From Streptomyces sp. SID13031 (GTDB lineage: Bacteria > Actinomycetota > Actinomycetes > Propionibacteriales > Kribbellaceae), in contig NZ_JAAGLV010000005.1 of the NCBI RefSeq assembly GCF_010548305.1, positions 62,001-126,000 of the forward strand: DNA of 64,000 nt, read 5' to 3'. The notes under the pieces are model-generated. The model ran no database searches and was not told the DNA's origin. It saw only the letters and a list, made by a program, of their open reading frames with translations. The translations under genes were made by a program, and so were the position numbers. Position 1 is the first letter of the stretch, and each line of letters opens with the position of its first letter. Below are positions 54,079-62,590 of the stretch, one piece after another.

Positions 54079-55221
54079 GTGGTGACGGTACTCAGCCCCC
54101 GCCCAGACCTGTGGACCCTCGACCCCGACGTCCTGCACCTGAACCATGGCTCGTTCGGAGCCGTCCCGCGCCGCACCCAGGAGTTGCTGGCGATGCTGCG
54201 CGCGGAGACCGAGGCGAACCCGATGCGCTGGTTCCGCTCGGTCGCCGAGCGTGTGACCGCTAGCCGGCTGGAGCTCGCCGCTTTCCTGCAGACCGACCCG
54301 GAAGGCTTCGCGCTCGTCCCCAACGCCAGCGCCGGCGTGTCGGCCTCGCTCGCTGCGATCCCGATCCCTGCGGGCAGCAGGATCGTGATCACGAATCACG
54401 CCTACGGCGCGGTCCGGTACGCCGCCGAGCGGTTCGCCAGCGCCAACCAGGCCGAGGTGGTCGTGGTCGACGTACCGCTGGAGGCCGATGACGACTCCGT
54501 GGTCGCGACCGTGGAGGCGGCGCTGGACGACCGGACCGCGGCGTTCATCGTCGACCAGATCAGCTCGGCGACGGCGATGGTCTTCCCGATCCGCCGGCTG
54601 GCCGACTTGTGCCGGTCGCATGGCATCCCTTCGATCGTCGACGGCGCCCACGCGCCCGCCCTGCTGGACGCGCCCGCCGAGGAGGGCGCCGATTTCTGGA
54701 CCGGCAACTTCCACAAGTGGCCGTCCGCGCCGCGTGGGACGGCCGGCCTCGTCGTCGCCGAGAAGTGGCGTGCTGCGACGCTGCCGCTGATCGTCAGCTG
54801 GTCGGAGTACGACGAGCGCCTGCCCGAGCGGTTCGACCAGCAAGGCACCGCCGACTATGCGGCGTGGATCGCCGCGCCCGAGTCGCTGCGGGTGCTCGAG
54901 GAGCTGAACTGGCCGCGCCGCCGTACCGAGCTGTCCGGACTGATCGACGAGGGCGCGAAGCTCGTCGCCAAGGCACTTGGTACGTCGGTCGCGGAGGTGG
55001 CACGTCCCGCGGCGACGATGCGCCTGGTGGAGCTGCCCTTCCCGGGCGAGCGGTCGCCGGACGCGGGGGAGGCCTTCAAGGAGAAGGTGTCTCTTGAGCT
55101 GAAGGCAGAGATCACTTTGACGGGCTTCGACGACCGCGTCTTCATCCGGCTGTCAGCCCACGCCTACAACAGCCTCCAGGACTACCAGCGCCTCGCCGAG
55201 TGGCTGCCCGCACTGCTCTGA
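54079..55221 (+). CDS. class V aminotransferase (isopenicillin-N-epimerase-like)
   Basis: About 380 residues from GTG 54079 (or 54082). It begins 'LDPDVLHLNHGSFGAVPRRTQE', the usual start for this PLP group. The PLP lysine is in 'WTGNFHKWPSAPRGTAGL', with the Asp partner in 'IVDGAHAP'. Relatives are annotated as isopenicillin N epimerase-like or cysteine desulfurase-like; no beta-lactam genes are nearby, so a general PLP enzyme is more likely. No ribosome site. Confidence 0.9.
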   Translation: MVTVLSPRPDLWTLDPDVLHLNHGSFGAVPRRTQELLAMLRAETEANPMRWFRSVAERVTASRLELAAFLQTDPEGFALVPNASAGVSASLAAIPIPAGSRIVITNHAYGAVRYAAERFASANQAEVVVVDVPLEADDDSVVATVEAALDDRTAAFIVDQISSATAMVFPIRRLADLCRSHGIPSIVDGAHAPALLDAPAEEGADFWTGNFHKWPSAPRGTAGLVVAEKWRAATLPLIVSWSEYDERLPERFDQQGTADYAAWIAAPESLRVLEELNWPRRRTELSGLIDEGAKLVAKALGTSVAEVARPAATMRLVELPFPGERSPDAGEAFKEKVSLELKAEITLTGFDDRVFIRLSAHAYNSLQDYQRLAEWLPALL

Positions 55222-55350
55222 TTTCCGTCGGAGATCACGGCGTTGTTGATCTCCGCCGGCTTCAGTGAGGTCGCGACCTTCACCCATGCCCCGCTGGACT
55301 ACGAGAAGCAGCCGCAGGGCTGTCTGCTGGTCCGCAGGGTCTGGCCCTTC
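55222..55350 (+). pseudogene. C-terminal remnant of a SAM methyltransferase
   Basis: Directly after the aminotransferase stop, the same frame reads 'FPSEITALLISAGFSEVATFTHAPLDYEKQPQGCLLVRRV', which I give here only as the kind of C-terminus found in class I methyltransferases. The N-terminal three-quarters, including the SAM motif, is absent. Past about 55350 the frame runs antisense into the permease remnant. Confidence 0.5.
55229..55255 (+). terminator. possible hairpin after the aminotransferase
   Basis: CGGAGATCA / TGATCTCCG with a 9-base loop, 8 bases after the stop. It overlaps the methyltransferase remnant and may be fortuitous. Confidence 0.3.
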
Positions 55351-55532
55351 ACGGCGCCGGCGGTCATGCCGGCGACGATCTGGCGGTTGAAGAAGAGAAA
55401 CATCACCAGCGGCGGGATGGTGATCAGCAGGATGTTCATGAACAGCAGGTTGTACTGGGTGGTGAACTGGCTGGAGAAGTTGTAGAGGGTCAGCTGGACG
55501 GTGGCGTTCTGGTCGCCGGGCAGGAAGTACAG
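55299..55532 (-). pseudogene. C-terminal remnant of a sugar ABC permease
   Basis: The minus strand reads as the end of a MalG-type permease: 'LYFLPGDQNATVQLTLYNFSSQ' then 'IPPLVMFLFFNRQIVAGMTAGAVKG', followed by a few extra residues to a stop. The first ~200 residues, including the coupling loop, are missing. It starts abruptly near 55532, where the AraC remnant begins on the other strand. Confidence 0.75.
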
Positions 55533-55856
55533 CCTCCGGCCGTACTGACGGCGATGCGGCTGATGGAGTCGGACCCGGCCCACCACTGGTCGCTGACCGA
55601 GCTGGCCGCGGAGCTGCATCTCGCGCCCGGGTATCTGGTCAGGTTGTTCAAGTCGTCGACCGGGTTGCCGCCGATGGCTTACCTGTCCCGCCATCGTGTC
55701 GAGCTGGCGGCCGATCGTCTGCTGCACACCGACCAGCTGATCAGCCGGATCGGCGAGGCGGTCGGCTGGCCCGACCAGAACTACTTCGCCCGCCGCTTCA
55801 AATCCCACTACGGGTTGAGTGCGACCACATATCGCGCCCGCTTCACCCGCGCTTGA
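55524..55856 (+). pseudogene. truncated AraC-family regulator (DNA-binding domain only)
   Basis: The frame keeps both C-terminal helix-turn-helices ('WSLTELAAELHLAPGYLVRLFKSS' and 'ISRIGEAVGWPDQNYFARRFKSHYG') but lacks the sensor domain. An ATG at 55554 could give a 100-residue protein, yet no ribosome site is seen. The first supported residues abut the permease remnant. It overlaps the end of the TetR gene by 14 bases. Residual DNA binding cannot be excluded. Confidence 0.7.
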
Positions 55857-56526
55857 TCAGTAATTCGAGGCCGTCCAGGAACCGCTCGAGACCGAAGGTC
55901 AGCCCCTGGTTCTGGCTGCCCTCGACCGACTTCATCGCGGTCGCGAGCCCCGGGAAGCGGTCGGGCTGACTCGCCAGGATCTCGGCGAGTGCCGAGGTGA
56001 GGTTCTCCTCGGACATGCCGACCGTTCCGCCGGTCAGGGTGAGGGTCTGGTGGGCCAGCGTCCGCACCTGCCCGGCGATGGTCATCAGTGCGTCCAGCTG
56101 CTGGCCGCCGTTCAGTCCGGTCTCCATCAGCGCTCGTACGCCGAAGTCCATCCAGGTGAGCTCATTCGGCCCGAGTGCGCGCCGGCCAACGGTCGAGAGC
56201 AGTAGCCAGGGGTGCCGCTCGAAGGCGGCGTACAGGTCGAGGGCCCAGTCCATCAACGCCTGCCGCCACGGCTGCGGTGGGTGGTGCGGGGGCACGCCCA
56301 TCGCGCGATCCGTCATCAGCGAAACCAGCTCGGCCTTGCCCGGCACATAGCGGTACAGGGCCATTTTCGTGAAGGACAGCTCGGCCGCGACGCGCTGCAT
56401 CGAGACGGCGTCGAGGCCGTCGCGGTCGGCGATCGTGATCGCCGCCGTGGTGATGCCCTCCACGGTCATCGCCGGCTTGGGGCCGCGCGTCGGTGGCGGT
56501 GGGTCACCCCAGAGCAGGTTGATCAT
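55843..56526 (-). CDS. TetR-family regulator of the FAD monooxygenase
   Basis: 227 residues from ATG 56526 (GGGGAG upstream). The subfamily motif 'TRGPKPAMTVEGITTAAITIAD' and helix-turn-helix 'VSMQRVAAELSFTKMALYRYVPGKAELVSLM' match the regulator at 14736. It has a large C-terminal ligand domain. It is divergent from the FAD monooxygenase, with operator-like repeats between, so it is its likely repressor. Confidence 0.92.
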   Translation of the reverse strand: MINLLWGDPPPPTRGPKPAMTVEGITTAAITIADRDGLDAVSMQRVAAELSFTKMALYRYVPGKAELVSLMTDRAMGVPPHHPPQPWRQALMDWALDLYAAFERHPWLLLSTVGRRALGPNELTWMDFGVRALMETGLNGGQQLDALMTIAGQVRTLAHQTLTLTGGTVGMSEENLTSALAEILASQPDRFPGLATAMKSVEGSQNQGLTFGLERFLDGLELLIKRG

Positions 56527-56555
56527 CGTGGCTCCCCGGGTTGTGATCGTTCCCG

Positions 56556-56605
56556 AACTGTGTCTACCATACACATTATCGAAACAGTGTCTGGCGGACA
56601 CAGTT
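56556..56605. promoter_or_regulatory. operator-like repeats between TetR and monooxygenase genes
   Basis: AACTGTGTC (56556) and GACACAGTT (56597) form 9-base outer arms. Inside are TGTGT(C)...ACACA and GTGTC-TGGCG-GACAC (56587-56601). The layout suggests two adjacent TetR dimers. Confidence 0.5.
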
Positions 56606-56624
56606 GTTCAAGGAGGGGTTCCAG

Positions 56625-57797
56625 ATGAAGATCCTGATCTCGGGGGCGAGTATCGCCGGTCCGGCGCTGGCGTACTGGCTGGGCCGGTACGGGCATGAGG
56701 TGACCGTGGTCGAGCTGGCACCGGCGCTGCGCAAGGGCGGCTATGCCGTCGACTTCCGCGGCGGCGCGAACAAGATGGTGCTCGAGCGGATGGGGGTGCT
56801 CGACGACCTGCGCGCCCGGCAGACGGGCGGCACAGCAATGCGGTTCGTCACCGAGGCCGACCGGCAGTTGCTGCGACTGCCGCCCGAGTTCGCCGGGGGA
56901 GAGCTGGAGGTGCTGCGCTCGGAGCTGTCCGAGGTCCTCTACGAGCACAGCCGCGACCGGGCGGAGTACGTGTTCGGTGACTCGATCGCCTCGCTCGAGC
57001 AGCACGACGGCGGTGTGGACGTGACGTTCGAGCGCGGCGAGGCGCGGACGTTCGACCTGGTGTTCGGTGCCGACGGGCTGCATTCCGTCGTCCGGCGGCT
57101 GACGTTCGGTCCGGAGCAGGACTTCGTCAGTCATCTGGGGTACTACATCGCCGGCTGGGATCTGCCGAACGACTTCGGGATCGAGCGGGACGGCCTGATG
57201 TACAACGTGCCGGGGAAGCTGGCGAGCGTCGGGATGGATCATCGCGATCCGCGGCGGGCAGGGGCGATGTTCATCTTCGCCGCACCCGAGCTGACCTACG
57301 ACCGCCGCAATCCCGAGCAGCAGAAGGAGATCCTGCGTTCCGCGTACGCCGGACTCGGGTGGAAGGTGCCTGCGCTGCTCGACGGTCTGGACGACTGCAC
57401 CGAGCTGTACTTCGACTCGATCAGCCGGGTGGACATTGATCGCTGGTCCGACGGGCGGGTCGCGTTGGTCGGCGATGCGGGCTACGGCGCGACGGTCGGC
57501 GGCATGGGCACCGGCACTGCGATCGTCGCGGCCTACGTGCTCGCCGGAGAGCTGGCGGCGGCCGGTGGCGACCATGCGGCGGCGTTTGCGGCGTACGAGC
57601 GTCAGCTGCGCAAGCCGGTGAAGGTCTGTCAGTCGGGCGGGAATCGCGCCGGGAAGTTCCTGGCGCCGGCGACCCGCTTCGGGATCGCGGCTCGCAACCG
57701 GCTACTCGGCACACCGTTCCTGCTCAACCAGATGCTGCGGGTCGGCGAGAAGATCAGTAGCGACTTCGTGATCCGTGACTACGAGCTCGTCACTTGA
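56625..57797 (+). CDS. FAD-dependent monooxygenase (PHBH/TetX-like)
   Basis: 390 residues from ATG 56625 (AGGAGGGG upstream). The FAD site is 'ISGASIAGPALAYWLGRYGHEVTVVE' (GxSxxG variant), the middle motif is 'DLVFGADGLHSVVRRL', and the second FAD motif is 'GRVALVGDAGYGATVGGMGTGTAIV'. Relatives hydroxylate aromatic compounds or inactivate antibiotics such as tetracyclines and rifamycins. The dedicated TetR suggests induction by its own substrate. It overlaps the convergent PGPGW gene by 8 bases. Confidence 0.92.
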   Translation: MKILISGASIAGPALAYWLGRYGHEVTVVELAPALRKGGYAVDFRGGANKMVLERMGVLDDLRARQTGGTAMRFVTEADRQLLRLPPEFAGGELEVLRSELSEVLYEHSRDRAEYVFGDSIASLEQHDGGVDVTFERGEARTFDLVFGADGLHSVVRRLTFGPEQDFVSHLGYYIAGWDLPNDFGIERDGLMYNVPGKLASVGMDHRDPRRAGAMFIFAAPELTYDRRNPEQQKEILRSAYAGLGWKVPALLDGLDDCTELYFDSISRVDIDRWSDGRVALVGDAGYGATVGGMGTGTAIVAAYVLAGELAAAGGDHAAAFAAYERQLRKPVKVCQSGGNRAGKFLAPATRFGIAARNRLLGTPFLLNQMLRVGEKISSDFVIRDYELVT

Positions 57798-58248
57798 GCA
57801 GCGGCAGCTTGTGCAGGAACGTCTCCCACGAGTCGGGCAACCAGCCCGGTACGCCGAGGACCGCCATGTAGAGCCAGATCGCGATGAGCACGCAGATGAA
57901 CAGGGCGAGCGTGCCGAGCGCCTTGAGCCAGGCCGGCTGCTTGCCCGTCCAGGTCGTGAGTGCCTTGACCCAGTCCTTGACCCGGTAGAGCACCCGCTGG
58001 GCCCACTCGAACTCGCTCGCCAGCACGGCCAGGCCCGCGATGAACAACGGGATCCCGCCCGGTCCGGGCAACCACCCGGTCAGTGGCGCCGCGATCAGGA
58101 GGATGCCGCCCACGACACCTACCCCGATCCGGTAGATCAGGAGCTTGCGCGGGTTCGCACGGATCTTCCGCCGCCACTCCCAGCGGTCATCCTGGGCGTC
58201 CAGCGTGATGTTGTCGTCCGTGCGGTCGGGACTGGTCTGCTCGGCCAC
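57790..58248 (-). CDS. PGPGW-motif membrane protein (TIGR02611-like)
   Basis: 152 residues with three membrane segments. The motif 'GWLPGPGGIPLFIAGLAVLASEFEWAQRVL' is typical of the putative transmembrane PGPGW family. An acidic N-terminus comes before 'WRRKIRANPRKLLIYRIGVG'. Function unknown. The start GTG 58248 is leaderless in appearance (TAGGCT six bases upstream). Confidence 0.88.
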   Translation of the reverse strand: MAEQTSPDRTDDNITLDAQDDRWEWRRKIRANPRKLLIYRIGVGVVGGILLIAAPLTGWLPGPGGIPLFIAGLAVLASEFEWAQRVLYRVKDWVKALTTWTGKQPAWLKALGTLALFICVLIAIWLYMAVLGVPGWLPDSWETFLHKLPLLK

Positions 58249-58254
58249 GTCACT

Positions 58255-58260
58255 AGCCTA
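58255..58260 (-). promoter_or_regulatory. -10 box of a leaderless PGPGW-protein mRNA
   Basis: On the minus strand TAGGCT, AGTGAC, then GTG 58248. No ribosome site. Confidence 0.5.
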
Positions 58261-58287
58261 CGTGCTCACCGGTCCTTTCCCCGGCAG

Positions 58288-60414
58288 TCAGGCGCTCCGG
58301 GGCTTGCCGAACTCCCAGTGCCACGGCTCTTCCCGGCTACCGCCCTGGTTGGCCCAGTTGGGGTGGACCCAGCCGTAGGCGCCGGCGTGGGAGACCATCC
58401 ACTGGTACTGGGCTGTGCCGAACTTGTCGACGCCGCCGCAGAGGTCCACGGCCACACCCCAGCCATGGTTCGACGTACCGGGCAGTGCGGCCAGGGACGG
58501 CTTGCGGCCGTACAGGTCGACCTGTGCCGAGTACGAACGGTAGGAGTCTGTGATGCAGAGGTTCTTGCCGAAGGACTGCCGGAACGCGGCCGAGAGCTGC
58601 TGGTACGCCGCTGCTGCGTCGCAGCGCAGCATGTGTCCGTTGCCGAGGCCACACAGCTGCGAGGCCGGGATCAGCCCGTTGCTGTAGCCACCCCAGCCGG
58701 TGCTCGTGCCGCCGGTCGCCAGGAACGGCATCGGGTTGACGGCGTCTCCACCGAGCCGTACTTCGAAGTGCAGGTGCGGGCCGGTCGAGTTGCCTTCCGT
58801 GCCCACTGCGCCGATCTGCTGCCCGGCCGTCACGCGTGCGCCGTCGGCCACGTCGATCCGGCTCAGGTGCGCGTACAGCGTCTCCAGCCCGTTGCCGTGG
58901 TCGATGCGAACCAAGTTGCCGGCCCAGGCCGGGTGCTCGATCTTCACGATGCCGGTGGTGACCGCGCGGACCGGAGTACCGACGGCAGCCGGGAAGTCCT
59001 GCCCGGTGTGGTAGCCGGTGGACCACATGGCGCCCGACTGGCCGAACGGAGTGCCGATCTCGTAGGTGCCCTCGGCCAGCGGCCACGTCCAGGCGCCGGT
59101 GCCGACGTCGATCGAGGTGGCAGTGTTGCCGCAGCGGAACGCGGACGCGCTCGCCGTGGTGGCGGGAGCGACCTGCGGGTCGGCCGGCTTGCCGAGCGTC
59201 GGCCGCAGGGCGGCGTACAGGCTGTCGGGGATCGAGCCGACCGCCACGGAACCCTTGGCCTCGTCGGCGGCGATCATCTCGGCGTTGTCCAGGGCGATAC
59301 CGACGTGGAAGAGGCCGACGGACTTGCTGCCCATCAGCAGGACGTCGCCAGGCTGGATCTGCGAGGTCGCGACCTTCTGGTAATTGGCGTAGACGGTGTT
59401 CGCCAGCCCCGCGAGGCTCGTGTACGGCTGCCAGGCGGCACGGGCCGCGCCGAGACATCCATACTTGTCCGGGCCGGTCCCGCCGACGCCGTACGGCTTG
59501 CCGACGAGCGAGAAGGCCTGGTTGACCGCACGGATCGTCTCGGCCGACAGCACCCGGAGTGCGCGCCCGCCGCTGACGACAGCCGCTGCACCCGGCACGG
59601 GAGCCTTGGCGACCTTCAGCGGCAGCAGGCCGGCCGGAAGTTCGAAGGGGCTCTTGATGGTGGCGGCGGCCGGCGGCTTGATCTTCGCCGCGGTCAGCTC
59701 GGCCAGGTAGGTCTGCCAGTTGGCGAGTGCCTGCTGGTTGCGGGTGGTCTGCAGTTGCTTCGACAGCTGGGTGGCACCGGCCAGGTCAGCCAGCTGGCCC
59801 TCCATGGCCATCGCCGCGCTGGCTGCCTTCTCCCGGACGGCCTTGCCGAGGTCGTTGGCGGTCTTGTTGGTCTTGTCGGCTTCGGCTCGCTTGGCCGCCG
59901 CGTCAGCGGTCGCAGTACCAGCTGTCGACTCCGCTGCCGTGGCTGCCTTGTACTGCGCGACCTGGGTGCTGCCGAGCTGCCTGATGGCGGACTGGCGGTC
60001 GGCGATCTCCTGCAGGTTGTCCGCGACGGATGCGAGCGACCACAGCATCGACTCGGTGCCCAGCATCGTCGGGATGCCCAGCTGGTACGCCTGGGCAGTC
60101 AGCAGGCCGAGGCGGCGGCGCTCGTTCTGCGACTTGCTCTGGGTGTTGGCCGCGAACGCCTCTGCCTTCTTGGCGGCGGCCTCATTGGTCTGCGCGATCT
60201 TCAGGGCGTTGGTGTAGGCGACCGTGGCCTTGGCGACGTCGATCTGGATGGCTGCTGCCTCGGCCTGGAGCTGCTCGAGGGAGCGGTTCACATCGGTGAC
60301 GGAGGCCGGCGGGGGCAGGGTGGGGTCGGCGAACGCGGCATAGCTGGGCAGTGCGACCACTGCCACCAGCGCGATGACTCCGGCAAGCCGTAGCCTCCGG
60401 GCGTTCCCCAGCAT
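58288..60414 (-). CDS. secreted multi-domain cell-wall hydrolase (NlpC/P60-like + M23 + M15)
   Basis: 708 residues. A signal peptide (cleavage likely after AFA, residue 29) is followed by a coiled-coil region (about 38-245). An NlpC/P60-like domain (about 290-405) has Cys320 in 'YGCLGAARAAW' and His370 in 'LFHVGIALD'. An M23 domain (about 440-560) has His469, Asp473, His516 and His547/His549 ('HTGQDFPA', 'YAHLS', 'PHLHF'). A VanY-like M15 domain (about 595-705) has 'TSNHGWGVAVDL' and 'EPWHWEF'. The P60 site is atypical (GCLG instead of DCSG). GGGGG lies before ATG 60414. Confidence 0.92.
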   Translation of the reverse strand: MLGNARRLRLAGVIALVAVVALPSYAAFADPTLPPPASVTDVNRSLEQLQAEAAAIQIDVAKATVAYTNALKIAQTNEAAAKKAEAFAANTQSKSQNERRRLGLLTAQAYQLGIPTMLGTESMLWSLASVADNLQEIADRQSAIRQLGSTQVAQYKAATAAESTAGTATADAAAKRAEADKTNKTANDLGKAVREKAASAAMAMEGQLADLAGATQLSKQLQTTRNQQALANWQTYLAELTAAKIKPPAAATIKSPFELPAGLLPLKVAKAPVPGAAAVVSGGRALRVLSAETIRAVNQAFSLVGKPYGVGGTGPDKYGCLGAARAAWQPYTSLAGLANTVYANYQKVATSQIQPGDVLLMGSKSVGLFHVGIALDNAEMIAADEAKGSVAVGSIPDSLYAALRPTLGKPADPQVAPATTASASAFRCGNTATSIDVGTGAWTWPLAEGTYEIGTPFGQSGAMWSTGYHTGQDFPAAVGTPVRAVTTGIVKIEHPAWAGNLVRIDHGNGLETLYAHLSRIDVADGARVTAGQQIGAVGTEGNSTGPHLHFEVRLGGDAVNPMPFLATGGTSTGWGGYSNGLIPASQLCGLGNGHMLRCDAAAAYQQLSAAFRQSFGKNLCITDSYRSYSAQVDLYGRKPSLAALPGTSNHGWGVAVDLCGGVDKFGTAQYQWMVSHAGAYGWVHPNWANQGGSREEPWHWEFGKPRSA

Positions 60415-60458
60415 CGAGCCCCCAATGTCCTCGTGACCGAAATCCCTGGCTCGAGTCT

Positions 60459-60523
60459 GCCTACAGGGGGCGCCTCACGCGCGCACGGAAGGAGAACACC
60501 CCCGTGCCTGCCCCACAGTAGGC
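60459..60523 (-). promoter_or_regulatory. structured leader-like element upstream of the wall hydrolase
   Basis: On the minus strand GCCTAC pairs with GTAGGC. Inside is GCACGG/CCGTGC, with GGGGC/GCCCC able to extend the outer stem. It lies 45-109 bases before the start and does not match the c-di-AMP (ydaO) motif I know. Confidence 0.4.
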
Positions 60524-60549
60524 GTCCCGAGGTCCGGACGGAACCCCAG

Positions 60550-60605
60550 GTCACGGTCCGTGACGATGAGGCAGGACACACTGCCCGATGGTGACCGTCG
60601 TCACC
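60550..60605. promoter_or_regulatory. two dyads upstream of lpd
   Basis: GTCACGG-T-CCGTGAC (60550-60564) and GGTGAC-CGTC-GTCACC (60590-60605) share GTGAC/GTCAC half-sites and lie 63-118 bases before lpd. Candidate operators. Confidence 0.4.
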
Positions 60606-60654
60606 TCTGGGCCCGGAGGGCTGGCCCGTGGCCGGAAGCGCTGGCGCCAGCGAC

Positions 60655-60660
60655 TAGGAT
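60655..60660 (+). promoter_or_regulatory. -10 box of a leaderless lpd mRNA
   Basis: TAGGAT, seven bases, ATG 60668. No ribosome site is visible. Confidence 0.55.
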
Positions 60661-60667
60661 TTCCGGT

Positions 60668-62065
60668 ATGGCCTCGCACTTTGACGTTGTTGTCCTCGGC
60701 GCAGGTCCGGGTGGGTACGTCGCGGCGATCCGCGCTGCCCAGCTCGGGCTCAAGACCGCCATCATCGAGAAGAAGTACTGGGGCGGTGTCTGCCTGAACG
60801 TGGGCTGCATCCCGTCCAAGGCGCTGCTGCGCAACGCCGAGCTCGCGCACATCTTCCGGAAGGAGGCGAAGACCTTCGGCATCAGCGGCGAGGTGAGCTT
60901 CGACTTCCCGACGGCGGTGCAGCGCAGCCGCAAGGTGGCCGACGGCCGCGTCAAGGGCGTGCACTTCCTGATGAAGAAGAACAACATCACGGAGTTCGAC
61001 GGCTGGGGCTCGTTCGTCGACGCGAACACGCTCGACGTAGCCCTGAACGACGGCAACTCCGAGACCGTCACCTTCGACAACTGCATCATCGCCACCGGCG
61101 CCACCACCAAGCTGCTGCCGGGCACCCAGCTGAGCGAGCGGGTCGTCACGTACGAGGAGCAGATCCTCACCGAGGAGCTGCCGGGCAGCATCGTGATCGC
61201 GGGCGCCGGCGCGATCGGTGTCGAGTTCGCCTACGTGCTGGCCAACTACGGCGTCAAGGTGACGATCGTCGAGTTCCTGGACCGGATGGTCCCGCTGGAG
61301 GACATCGACGTCTCCAAGGAGCTCGCCAAGGCGTACAAGAAGCTCGGTGTCGACGTGCTCACCGGCACCCGGGTCGACTCGATCGACGACTCCGGCGACA
61401 AGGTGAAGGTCACCGTCACCGGCAAGGACGGCGCCCAGCAGACGCTGGAGGCCGACAAGGTGCTGCAGGCGATCGGCTTCCAGCCGCGCGTCGATGGCTA
61501 CGGCCTGGACAAGATCGGGGTCGCGCTGACCGAGCGCGGCGCGATCGGCGTCGACGGCTTCCTGCGCACCAACGTGGCGAACATCTTCGCGATCGGCGAC
61601 GTGAACGCGAAGCTGATGCTGGCCCACGCGGCCGAGGCGCAGGCGGTGATCGCGGCCGAGACGATCGCCGGGGTCGAGACGATGGAGCTCGACTACGTGA
61701 TGATCCCGCGGGCGACCTTCTGCCAGCCGCAGATCGCCAGCTTCGGCTGGACCGAGGAGCAGGCCCGGCTCGAGGGCTTCGACGTCAAGGTCGCGAAGTT
61801 CCCCTTCACCGCCAACGGCAAGGCCCACGGTCTGGGCGACCCGAACGGTTTCGTCAAGGTGATCGCCGACGCGAAGTACGGCGAACTGCTCGGCGCGCAC
61901 CTGATCGGCCCCGAGGTGACCGAGCTGCTCCCCGAGCTCACCCTGGCGCAGAAGTGGGACCTGACCACCAAGGAACTGGCCCGCAACGTGCACGCCCACC
62001 CGACGCTGAGCGAGGCACTGCAAGAGGCCTTCCACGGCCTCGAAGGGCACATGATCAACTTCTGA
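60668..62065 (+). CDS. lpd: dihydrolipoyl dehydrogenase
   Basis: 465 residues. The FAD site is '[21 protein letters not shown]', the redox disulfide is Cys42/Cys47 ('CLNVGC'), the NAD site is '[21 protein letters not shown]', and the His-Glu dyad at the C-terminus is in '[14 protein letters not shown]'. It is the E3 subunit of the pyruvate, 2-oxoglutarate or branched-chain dehydrogenase complexes. It is monocistronic, which fits a shared E3. Confidence 0.96.
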   Translation: MASHFDVVVLGAGPGGYVAAIRAAQLGLKTAIIEKKYWGGVCLNVGCIPSKALLRNAELAHIFRKEAKTFGISGEVSFDFPTAVQRSRKVADGRVKGVHFLMKKNNITEFDGWGSFVDANTLDVALNDGNSETVTFDNCIIATGATTKLLPGTQLSERVVTYEEQILTEELPGSIVIAGAGAIGVEFAYVLANYGVKVTIVEFLDRMVPLEDIDVSKELAKAYKKLGVDVLTGTRVDSIDDSGDKVKVTVTGKDGAQQTLEADKVLQAIGFQPRVDGYGLDKIGVALTERGAIGVDGFLRTNVANIFAIGDVNAKLMLAHAAEAQAVIAAETIAGVETMELDYVMIPRATFCQPQIASFGWTEEQARLEGFDVKVAKFPFTANGKAHGLGDPNGFVKVIADAKYGELLGAHLIGPEVTELLPELTLAQKWDLTTKELARNVHAHPTLSEALQEAFHGLEGHMINF

Positions 62066-62107
62066 TCCCGGGTTGCCGCCTGCGGCGGTCGATGCCAGTC
62101 TCTGGAG

Positions 62108-62557
62108 ATGGAGACTGTGTACGACGCCGCAGGTGGTGACGAAGGTCTGGTCCAGCTGGCCGCAGCCTGGCATGCCCGGGTGCTGGCCGACGAGGTGGTC
62201 AGCCACGCATTCAGCCACGGCTTCCACCCCGACCACACCTACCGCCTCGCCGCTTATTGGATCGAGGCCCTCGGTGGCCCGCCGGCGTACACGTCGTCCT
62301 TCGGCACCGAGAGCTCAGTCGTCTTGATGCACAGCGGCAACGGCCCACACGAAGACATGGACCGCCGAGCCATCACCTGCTTCGACCAGGCCCTCACCGA
62401 CATCGGCCTCACCGCGGACAACCGGGTCAGACCAGTCCTCCACGACTACTTCGCCTGGTCGACCACGGTCAGCATGGCCAGGTACCACGGCCCGAACGAC
62501 CAGGTGCCCACCGACCTGACCGTCCCACGCTGGTCCTGGGACGGCCTACAACACTGA
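62108..62557 (+). CDS. truncated (group II-like) haemoglobin
   Basis: 149 residues. 'GGDEGLVQLAAAWHARVLADEVVSHAFSHGFHPDHTYRLAAYWIEALGGPPAY' in spaced form is typical of trHbO-like globins, with heme-proximal His expected in the 'HGFHPDH' to 'SGNGPHEDM' region. It may bind oxygen or nitric oxide, or serve redox chemistry. ATG 62108 sits right after GGAG; GTG 62117 with better spacing is an alternative start. Confidence 0.82.
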   Translation: METVYDAAGGDEGLVQLAAAWHARVLADEVVSHAFSHGFHPDHTYRLAAYWIEALGGPPAYTSSFGTESSVVLMHSGNGPHEDMDRRAITCFDQALTDIGLTADNRVRPVLHDYFAWSTTVSMARYHGPNDQVPTDLTVPRWSWDGLQH

Positions 62558-62590
62558 CCGTGCAGGTCGGGGGCATAGAGGTCTCGAAGG

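Noticed and set aside
57775..60393. Long plus-strand open frame of about 870 codons
   Set aside because: Antisense to the wall hydrolase and the PGPGW gene; Arg/Gly/Val-rich with no recognisable domain.
60551..62236. Minus-strand open frame of about 560 codons over lpd
   Set aside because: A mirror of lpd codons, with Asp/His/Leu/Val-rich composition and no motif.
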